Shown here: piece after piece, positions 1 to 7,960 of the stretch | Layout of the letters: every line of letters starts with the position of its first letter | How positions within the stretch are numbered: the stretch's first letter is position 1 | From: Planctomycetota bacterium | GTDB taxonomy: Bacteria; Planctomycetota; Phycisphaerae; Phycisphaerales; UBA1924 | Length of the DNA: 7,960 nt | Reading direction: 5' to 3' | Assembly (NCBI GenBank): GCA_017303565.1 | Contig: JAFLCM010000106.1 | Location: 1 to 7,960, forward strand | Notes under the pieces: generated by a model | Seen by the model: the letters and a program-made list of their open reading frames with translations, nothing else | What the model was told of the DNA's origin: nothing | The model's database searches: none | Made by a program: the position numbers and the translations under genes

Positions 1-2
1 CG

Positions 3-227
3 TTCGCGCGACTGACCGGCGGCGCCGGGCTGGACCGGCTCAGCGGGGCGCGGCTGGAGGCGATGGTGCGGGCGGTGCGGAGCGGAGCAGGAGAGCCGAA
101 GCGGTTCGTGATCGGGAGCGTGGAGATGGAAGTGGGGAGGGTGTTCGTCAGGCTTGGTCTCGCGCACGAGGCAGAGGGCTCAGGGGTCGAGGCCTCGCGC
201 GACGGCGCGAACGAGCCCCGAGCGTGA
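3..227 (+). CDS. tilS: Probable tRNA(Ile)-lysidine synthase TilS, C-terminal end (5' end outside window)
   Basis: The reading frame is open from the window edge to a TGA at 225-227 and gives 74 residues. TilS uses ATP and lysine to convert C34 of the tRNA(Ile) CAU anticodon to lysidine, in the cytoplasm. The catalytic PP-loop region lies outside the window. What is visible resembles the end of the TilS core: a helix (LSGARLEAMVRAV, about residues 13-25 of the fragment), then a strand pair (KRFVIGS, then MEVGRVFVRL), matching the family pattern of a helix followed by a short beta hairpin. The final 22 or so residues are polar and look unconserved, and the last few codons lie inside a palindromic repeat. 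There is no room for the extra C-terminal domain of the long E. coli-type enzyme, so this would be a short form. The call rests on a short, weakly conserved tail and is moderate; the frame being coding is more secure. Transcription converges on prkA. Confidence 0.5.
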   Translation, partial: FARLTGGAGLDRLSGARLEAMVRAVRSGAGEPKRFVIGSVEMEVGRVFVRLGLAHEAEGSGVEASRDGANEPRA

Positions 228-293
228 GCGATGGGCCTTTATCGTTGTTGGTGGGGGATCACCAGAAACCCCTCGCTGACGTTCGGGGCTCGT
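211..293. repeat. Large imperfect palindrome with nested inner hairpin, overlapping the tilS stop
   Basis: The left arm (211-235, starting ACGAGCCCCGAGCGTGAGCG) and the reverse complement of the right arm (269-293) agree at 22 of 25 positions. The 33-base centre holds a second short stem, TGGTG (249-253) with CACCA (260-264). The left arm carries the last five tilS codons and its TGA, and the right arm lies 28 bases from the prkA stop, so the element sits between two convergent genes. It could fold in RNA from either strand and act as a bidirectional terminator, although neither side has a clear T-run. Its length and complexity also fit a dispersed REP-like intergenic repeat. Only one copy is present here, so the repeat-family interpretation is an inference. 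Confidence 0.6.
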
Positions 294-320
294 CCATCGG
301 CGGCGCGTCGTTTCCGTCGT

Positions 321-2408
<2,088 letters not shown>

Positions 2409-2413
2409 CACGG

Positions 2414-2419
2414 CCTCCT
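2414..2419 (-). promoter_or_regulatory. Shine-Dalgarno site of prkA
   Basis: The minus strand reads AGGAGG, then CCGTG, then ATG. This perfect anti-16S match at five bases' spacing fixes the prkA start at 2408 and argues against the upstream in-frame ATG codons near 2480 and 2537. It is the strongest ribosome binding site in the window. Confidence 0.85.
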
Positions 2420-2425
2420 GTCCTG

Positions 2426-2504
2426 CCGCGACCGATCCGTCGCGGCTCGGGGCGCGGGGATGAAACCCCGGCCCAGCGTCCATGCGGCGCGCCCGAGGCG
2501 CGTC
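2426..2504 (-). promoter_or_regulatory. Hairpin-rich prkA leader region
   Basis: Three short inverted repeats lie in a row just upstream of the prkA ribosome binding site. The nearest (2426-2445) has a perfect 7-bp stem, CCGCGAC with GTCGCGG, around a six-base loop, and ends six bases before the AGGAGG. The second (2455-2470) has a 5-bp stem, CGGGG with CCCCG. The third (2486-2504) has a 6-bp perfect core, CGCGCC with GGCGCG, around a three-base loop. If the transcript starts upstream of these, prkA mRNA has a structured 5' leader. GC-rich DNA makes such stems fairly common by chance, so a regulatory role is only a suggestion. Confidence 0.35.
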
Positions 2505-2703
2505 CAAAGGGGGTCGGGCATCGACGACGCCCGGCACCCGAACCGTCTCGAAACCCGGCGATTCTCAGTATCGGCCCCTCGCTCGCACGGGTATCCAGAA
2601 AGCCCCTCCCCGGTGTGTATACGCCGGCGGAAGGCCCTCGGACGCGAAGTTTGTGGGTGCTAACGCACCGGCGACTCGTCCGCTTCCGGGCGGGGCGCCT
2701 CCG

Positions 2704-2709
2704 TACACT
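2704..2709 (+). promoter_or_regulatory. Possible -10 element for leaderless trmB transcription
   Basis: TACACT matches the TATAAT consensus at four of six positions, including the conserved first two and last bases. Its 3' end is nine bases from the trmB ATG, so transcription would begin at or within a few bases of the start codon. There is no Shine-Dalgarno sequence in those bases (all C and G, CCCGCCCCC), which fits a leaderless transcript. No good -35 hexamer is seen at 16-18 bases' spacing. Confidence 0.35.
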
Positions 2710-2718
2710 CCCGCCCCC

Positions 2719-3429
2719 ATGAGTTTCGGACTCGGAAAAGGACGGACCCTTGACGCGACCTCGCACGGCATCGAGGCGGCGGTTTTCCCCGCGCTTCCCG
2801 ATGAGGCGGTGACGAACCCGGCTTCGGCGTGGATCGACCCGCGGGGGTGGTTCGCGGACCCGGCGCGCCCTTTCGAGATCGAGATCGGTTCGGGCAAGGG
2901 GACTTTCCTCTTGCAGCAAGCGGAACTGCAGCCGGACACGAACTTTGTGGGGATCGAGTGGGCGAAGGAGTTCTTTGCGTACGCGGCGGACCGCGTCCGG
3001 CGGCGCGGGCTTGAGAACGTGCGGCTTCTGCACGCCGACGCGACGGAGTTCCTGCGTTGGCGCGTCCCGGACGGGTGCGCCCGGGTCATTCACCTGTATT
3101 TTTCGGACCCCTGGCCCAAGGCGCGGCACCATAAGCGGCGTGTCGTGCAGGACGGGTTCCTGGCGCAGGCGCACCGGGTGCTGATCCCCGGGGGGGAACT
3201 GCGGATCGTGACCGACCACGCGGACTACTGGGAGTGGATGGAGCGGCACTTCGACCGGTGGACCGCGCCGGGGTCTGAGCCGCACCGCCGTACGCCGGCC
3301 CCGTACGAGCGGCTGGCGTTCGAGCGTCCGGCGTCCGCCGGAACGGGGGAGGTGGTGGGGACGAACTTCGAGCGGAAGTACGCGCGGGAAGGGCGTCCGT
3401 TCCATTCGACGGTTCTAAAGGCCCGCTAA
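2719..3429 (+). CDS. trmB: tRNA (guanine-N7-)-methyltransferase TrmB
   Basis: This 236-residue protein has the typical length and motifs of TrmB, which uses S-adenosylmethionine to make m7G46 in the variable loop of tRNAs in the cytoplasm. The SAM-binding motif I is EIGSGKG (55-61), followed by the acidic strand end GIEW (78-81). The family signature FSDPWPKARHHKRR lies at 128-141, with the catalytic-region Asp at 130. TDHADYWEWM (165-174) and TNFERKY (215-221) are the late conserved motifs that contact SAM and tRNA. The ATG at 2719 is preferred because similarity begins soon after it; the open frame extends to 2482 but the added 79 residues are low-complexity and unlike TrmB. No Shine-Dalgarno site precedes it. 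The gene stands divergent from prkA and 110 bases upstream of the kinase gene, so it could be co-transcribed with the kinase, though a hairpin lies between them. Stop is TAA at 3427-3429. Confidence 0.95.
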   Translation: MSFGLGKGRTLDATSHGIEAAVFPALPDEAVTNPASAWIDPRGWFADPARPFEIEIGSGKGTFLLQQAELQPDTNFVGIEWAKEFFAYAADRVRRRGLENVRLLHADATEFLRWRVPDGCARVIHLYFSDPWPKARHHKRRVVQDGFLAQAHRVLIPGGELRIVTDHADYWEWMERHFDRWTAPGSEPHRRTPAPYERLAFERPASAGTGEVVGTNFERKYAREGRPFHSTVLKAR

Positions 3430-3450
3430 CCGGGTTGTTCGGCACGATCA

Positions 3451-3501
3451 CGCGTGCGATTCCGCAAACGCGCGGCTGTCACTGGCATTGGCGGCGCCGC
3501 C
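3451..3501 (+). terminator. Possible hairpins after trmB
   Basis: The 110-base gap between trmB and the kinase has two inverted repeats. The first (3451-3472) pairs CGCGT with ACGCG and, across a two-base AA bulge, GCG with CGC around a four-base loop. The second is the 12-base perfect palindrome GGCGGCGCCGCC at 3490-3501. Neither is followed by a T-run, so this is not a standard intrinsic terminator; they may slow or end trmB transcription or have no function. Confidence 0.25.
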
Positions 3502-3539
3502 TACCGATCTGGGAGGGGATCGGGAGGTTCTCCGCGTCC

Positions 3540-5759
<2,220 letters not shown>

Positions 5760-5775
5760 GGCGCTCGGATTCTCT

Positions 5776-5793
5776 GCCGGTGTTCCTGCCGGC
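5776..5793. terminator. Weak hairpin between convergent kinase gene and nrdR
   Basis: GCCGG (5776-5780) pairs with CCGGC (5789-5793) around an eight-base loop, in the 61-base gap between two convergent stop codons. The position suits a shared terminator, but the stem is only five base pairs and there is no T-run on either side. Confidence 0.25.
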
Positions 5794-5820
5794 CCGCGTC
5801 CACCGTCCCACATCCCCCGC

Positions 5821-6309
5821 TCAGAACATCCGCTGCTGGTCCTTCACGTCCTTGACGCGCTGGCTCAGTTCCTCGAGCTGCTTCATGATCTCGCCGACGT
5901 TGCGGAACTGGAAGTACTCGCTGGCGAAGCGGACGTAGGCGATCTCGTCGAGGTCTTTCAGGCGCTGGGCGACCATCTCGCCGATCACGCGGGATTCGAC
6001 CTCTCGGTCGTGGAGGCGGTGCACCTCTTCCTCGACGGTGTCGACGACCCGGACCTTGGCGTCCTCAGGAATGGGGCGCTTGCCGCAGGCGGCGAGCAGG
6101 CCCTTGAGGATCTTCTCACGGTCGAACGGCACCCGCGACCCGTCGCGCTTGATGACGGTCAGGCGGACGGTCTCCTCGACGCGCTCGTAGGTGGTGTAGC
6201 GCTTGCCGCACTTGAGGCACTGACGACGACGCCGGATCACCCGCCCCGCCTCGGAGGCGCGGCTGTCGATGACCTTGTCGTCGTCGTACTGGCAGAAGGG
6301 GCAGAGCAA
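5821..6309 (-). CDS. nrdR: Transcriptional repressor NrdR (TTG start)
   Basis: This 162-residue protein matches NrdR from end to end. NrdR is the zinc- and nucleotide-binding repressor that senses dATP/ATP and shuts down ribonucleotide reductase (nrd) genes. The N-terminal zinc ribbon has CPFC (3-6) and CLKC (31-34), with the conserved DSR (15-17) and the RRRRQC run (26-31). An ATP-cone domain follows (about 49-139), containing VIKRDGSRVPFDREKI (52-67) and ending near FASEYFQFRNV (128-138). The start is unusual: no ATG or GTG lies in frame nearby, and a TTG at 6309-6307 gives MLCPFC, the exact family N-terminus. No purine-rich Shine-Dalgarno site precedes it. The frame stays open upstream only because it runs antisense to the DUF418 gene. 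Its targets (nrd genes) are not in the window. It converges on the kinase gene and diverges from the DUF418 gene; a possible NrdR half-box upstream hints at autoregulation. Confidence 0.96.
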   Translation of the reverse strand: MLCPFCQYDDDKVIDSRASEAGRVIRRRRQCLKCGKRYTTYERVEETVRLTVIKRDGSRVPFDREKILKGLLAACGKRPIPEDAKVRVVDTVEEEVHRLHDREVESRVIGEMVAQRLKDLDEIAYVRFASEYFQFRNVGEIMKQLEELSQRVKDVKDQQRMF

Positions 6310-6327
6310 GGGAGAAGTTGCGGCGGG

Positions 6328-6384
6328 GCCGGTGGGGCGGGGCCAGCGGGGAGGTGGGCAGTGGCCAGTGGGGAGTTGGCAGTG
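6328..6384 (+). repeat. Degenerate 22-23 bp tandem repeat with an internal 7-bp unit
   Basis: Two successive units begin at 6341 (GGCCAGCGGGGAGG) and 6363 (GGCCAGTGGGGAGT), each ending in CAGTG, and differ at a few positions plus a one-base gap. A shorter, more diverged copy begins at 6328 (GGCCGGTGGGGCGG). Within 6357-6384 a heptamer period is also visible: GGCAGTG, GCCAGTG, GGGAGTT, GGCAGTG. The repeat is non-coding, lying in the 5' region of nrdR. It may be a slippage-prone or dispersed intergenic repeat; function unknown. Confidence 0.6.
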
Positions 6385-6391
6385 GGAAACA

Positions 6392-6407
6392 ACACTATAT
6401 CTGGGTG
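6392..6407. promoter_or_regulatory. NrdR-box-like site upstream of nrdR
   Basis: ACACTATATCTGGGTG matches the left part of the published palindromic NrdR box (acaCwAtATaTwGtgt) at 10 of the first 11 positions, while the right half is mostly lost. On the minus strand the same bases contain TATAGT (6399-6394), a plausible -10 element for nrdR, about 85 bases upstream of the TTG start. Overlap of a repressor site with a -10 would be a sensible arrangement for autorepression. Only one box is seen, whereas known targets often have two, and no -35 is apparent. Confidence 0.35.
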
Positions 6408-6506
6408 GCGTTGGGGTCCTCGTCGAACCGGTGGGGGTGTGTCGAAGGCTGGTCCGATTGAAACGGGGCGGCTGCTTTTCGGTATGACGCCGGACGGGGC
6501 GGGACT

Positions 6507-6511
6507 GGAGG
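6507..6511 (+). promoter_or_regulatory. Shine-Dalgarno site of the DUF418 gene
   Basis: GGAGG is followed by CTTGG and then ATG at 6517, a good spacing of five bases. This favours 6517 over the other in-frame ATG codons at 6484 and 6541. Confidence 0.6.
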
Positions 6512-6516
6512 CTTGG

Positions 6517-7938
6517 ATGTCGAACGGGCTGGCGGCGACCATGGGCTCGGAGCGGATCGGGGCGATCGACTCGGTGCGCGGGTTCGCCCTGCTGGGCATC
6601 TTTTTCGTGAACATCCAGGCGTTCGGCGAGCCGTTCGGCATGTTCATGCTGCCGCGCCCCGAGGCGACGGCGGGGACGCTGGACGTCGTCGCGTACTACT
6701 TCGTGAAGGTGTTTTGCGAATCGAAGTTCTACCCGCTGTTCGCGATGCTGTTCGGGTTCGGGCTGATGCTGCAGGCGGGGCGGGCGGCGGCGCGGGGTCG
6801 GAGCTATTGGGCGCCGGGGTTCCGTCGCTACGGCTTCCTCACGCTGTTGGGCCTGATGCACGCGCTGTTGCTGTGGTACGGGGACATCCTGTTCGTCTAC
6901 GGCATCGCGGGGCTGTTCGTGCTGCTGCTGCACCGGGCGAAGACCGTGGTCCTCGCGACGTTGAGCGGCGTGTTCCTGTTCGTGGGCGTGGTGCTGATGA
7001 CGGGGTTCTCGCTCCTGGCGACGCCGCCGGCGGCTTCTTCCGCGGTCGGCACCGAGGCGGCGGCGGTCTCGACGGGGGCCCAAGCGAATGCACCCGTCGA
7101 TGGTGCCGCTGCGGAGCGGCCCGAAGGCGAACCCGCGAAGGACGCGGGCGCGGACGCCGCGAGCGGGGACGAAGCCTCGGGCAGCATCGGCGACGGGAAG
7201 ATCCCGGCGGATGCGACCCCGGTGATGCGGCTGTTCGGGATGATGCGGGACGGCAAGGCCCAGAGCGGGCCGGCGGACCCCGTGTGGATGGCGCTGGAGC
7301 GCGAGGCGTACACCAGCGGCAACCCGCTCGACCGGCTGGCGTTCAACGCGTTCACGTGGGCGATGTTCCTGGTGGTGTGCCTGCTCGGCTTCGGTTGGGA
7401 CGTGATCGCGATGGTGCTGCTGGGCGCGGTGCTGTGCCGGATCGGGCTGTTCGATGAGCGGCGTGCGGGGCTGCGGGGGCGGCTGACGCTCCTCGGGGTC
7501 GTGGTGGGGCTCCCGATGTGCGCGGTCGGCGCCTTCGCGGGCAAGTTCCTGGGCGACGGCCCCGCCGCGGCGGTGTTCTCGTTCACGTCGATGGTCTTCG
7601 GGCCTCTCGTGAGCCTGGCGTACCTGGGCGCGGTGACCGGGCTGGTGCGATCGGGCTCGCTGGCGTGGCTCACGAATGCTCTGGCGTGCGTGGGGCGGAT
7701 GTCGCTGACGAACTACCTGCTGCAGACGGCGGTGGCGTCCTTGATCTTCTTCGAGGTCGGCCTCGGGCTGTTCGGCGAGACCACCCGAGCGCAGCGGGTC
7801 GCGATCGTGCTGGGCGTCTACGCCTGCCAGTTGGCCCTGAGCGCGGGGTGGCTGAAGGTGTTCGCGATGGGGCCGATGGAGTGGGTGTGGCGGGCGGTGA
7901 CGTATCTGCGGGTGCCGGGGGCTAAGTTGACGGCATGA
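6517..7938 (+). CDS. DUF418 / YeiB-family integral membrane protein with low-complexity insert
   Basis: This 473-residue protein carries the marks of the YeiB/DUF418 family, whose biochemical role is not well established; some members are suggested to be transporters or acyltransferase-like membrane proteins. It opens with RIGAIDSVRGFALLGIFFVN (13-32), the family's first membrane segment. SKFYPLFAMLFGFG (69-82) and HALLLWYGDILFVYG (115-129) follow. The DUF418 domain in the second half ends with GRMSLTNYLLQ (393-403) and GPMEWVWRAVTY (452-463). I count roughly ten hydrophobic segments. Between the segments ending near 168 and starting near 276 is a loop of about 100 residues; its first 60 (about 169-230) are Ala, Gly, Glu, Pro and Ser-rich low complexity, longer than I expect for the family. 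Start at 6517 is set by GGAGG; ATG at 6484 or 6541 is possible, the latter removing eight residues. It diverges from nrdR. Its stop overlaps a possible downstream ATG by four bases. Confidence 0.85.
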   Translation: MSNGLAATMGSERIGAIDSVRGFALLGIFFVNIQAFGEPFGMFMLPRPEATAGTLDVVAYYFVKVFCESKFYPLFAMLFGFGLMLQAGRAAARGRSYWAPGFRRYGFLTLLGLMHALLLWYGDILFVYGIAGLFVLLLHRAKTVVLATLSGVFLFVGVVLMTGFSLLATPPAASSAVGTEAAAVSTGAQANAPVDGAAAERPEGEPAKDAGADAASGDEASGSIGDGKIPADATPVMRLFGMMRDGKAQSGPADPVWMALEREAYTSGNPLDRLAFNAFTWAMFLVVCLLGFGWDVIAMVLLGAVLCRIGLFDERRAGLRGRLTLLGVVVGLPMCAVGAFAGKFLGDGPAAAVFSFTSMVFGPLVSLAYLGAVTGLVRSGSLAWLTNALACVGRMSLTNYLLQTAVASLIFFEVGLGLFGETTRAQRVAIVLGVYACQLALSAGWLKVFAMGPMEWVWRAVTYLRVPGAKLTA

Positions 7939-7960
7939 CAAAATGTCGGCATTTCTTTTG
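7935..7960 (+). other. Window edge: possible start of next gene or operator-like repeat
   Basis: An ATG at 7935-7937 overlaps the DUF418 stop as ATGA and stays open for eight codons to the window end (M T K C R H F F), a spacing typical of translational coupling. No Shine-Dalgarno site is evident just before it (GGCTAAGTTGACGGC). The same bases hold the short inverted repeat GACA-AAA-TGTC flanked by the direct repeat CGGCAT (7931-7936 and 7946-7951), which looks more like a regulatory site upstream of a further gene. Too little sequence remains to decide. Confidence 0.25.

Larger units (their letters stand above)
2409..2718. other. Divergent intergenic spacer between prkA and trmB
   Basis: This 310-base gap holds the start signals of two divergent genes. 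Open frames cross it on both strands, but their translations are low-complexity and rich in Arg, Pro and Gly with no family resemblance, so I see no gene. Contents: the prkA ribosome binding site and leader hairpins (2414-2504); a GTATAC palindrome at 2617-2622; a 5-bp stem GGTGC/GCACC at 2656-2669; and a -10-like TACACT at 2704-2709 next to the trmB start. I could not identify a convincing sigma-70 promoter for prkA. Confidence 0.6.
6310..6516. other. Divergent intergenic spacer between nrdR and the DUF418 gene
   Basis: This 207-base gap holds the start regions of both genes. It contains a degenerate tandem repeat (6328-6384), an AT-rich island in otherwise GC-rich DNA with an NrdR-box-like site (6392-6407), and the Shine-Dalgarno site of the DUF418 gene (6507-6511). 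Frames crossing it are not convincing as genes. No clear -35/-10 pair was found for either gene. Confidence 0.6.

Noticed and set aside
2409..2537. 43-residue N-terminal extension of prkA
   Set aside because: The added residues are Arg/Pro/Ala-rich and unlike the family; a perfect Shine-Dalgarno site sits five bases before the internal ATG at 2408.
2616..2621. TATACA on the minus strand as a prkA -10 element
   Set aside because: No -35-like hexamer lies at a suitable distance, and it would give a leader of about 200 bases; the match is too weak to annotate.
2482..2718. 79-residue N-terminal extension of trmB
   Set aside because: The extension is low-complexity, overlaps the prkA leader and exceeds the normal TrmB length; family similarity begins after 2719.
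6357..6384. Heptamer array considered as a CRISPR or iteron array
   Set aside because: Units are seven bases with no spacers, only about four copies, and there are no cas or replication genes nearby.
6269..6487. 72-codon plus-strand frame in the nrdR-DUF418 spacer
   Set aside because: It starts antisense within nrdR, its middle is simply the translated tandem repeat (Gly/Trp/Val-rich), and it has no ribosome binding site or recognised similarity.
6010..6516. Upstream extension of the DUF418 frame starting inside nrdR
   Set aside because: It would be antisense to nrdR and precede the family's conserved N-terminal segment by over 150 residues; GGAGG before 6517 marks the likely start.
6310..7941. 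Upstream extension of the nrdR frame to a 706-residue protein
   Set aside because: The extra part is antisense to the DUF418 gene and is Arg/His/Gln/Pro-rich; NrdR proteins begin at the CPFC zinc ribbon.

Overview
This is a GC-rich window holding ordinary chromosomal genes, each followed by only a short intergenic gap. The gene set is a TilS tail, PrkA, TrmB, a CHASE4 hybrid histidine kinase, NrdR and a DUF418 membrane protein. Together with the near absence of Shine-Dalgarno sites at some starts, a long palindrome over the end of one gene, and a TTG-initiated gene, it suggests a high-GC environmental bacterium. My best guess is Planctomycetota, perhaps the Phycisphaerae. That assignment is inferred from style and was not checked by a search. 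No rRNA, tRNA, CRISPR array, insertion sequence, prophage or toxin-antitoxin gene is visible.

Layout, left to right: (1) 3-227, plus strand, the last 74 codons of a probable tRNA(Ile)-lysidine synthase. (2) 211-293, a large imperfect palindrome that covers the tilS stop codon and lies between tilS and the convergent prkA. (3) 321-2408, minus strand, prkA, with a strong Shine-Dalgarno site and a hairpin-rich leader. (4) 2409-2718, a 310-base divergent spacer. (5) 2719-3429, plus strand, trmB, possibly on a leaderless transcript. (6) 3540-5759, plus strand, a membrane hybrid histidine kinase with a CHASE4 sensor and a C-terminal receiver. (7) 5821-6309, minus strand, nrdR, convergent with the kinase and starting at TTG. 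(8) 6310-6516, a divergent spacer with a degenerate tandem repeat and an NrdR-box-like half-site. (9) 6517-7938, plus strand, a DUF418/YeiB-family membrane protein with an unusual low-complexity insert. (10) 7935-7960, a possible start of the next gene, or a regulatory repeat.

The genes do not form one pathway. Two concern tRNA modification (tilS, trmB), one controls ribonucleotide reductase expression (nrdR), and two are signalling or stress proteins (prkA and the hybrid kinase). Most neighbours are divergent or convergent, so most genes are probably transcribed alone. I did not find a convincing new multigene system. The items most worth a second look are non-coding: the palindrome at 211-293, the tandem repeat and NrdR-box-like site at 6328-6407, the structured prkA leader, and the truncated repeat motif at the right edge.
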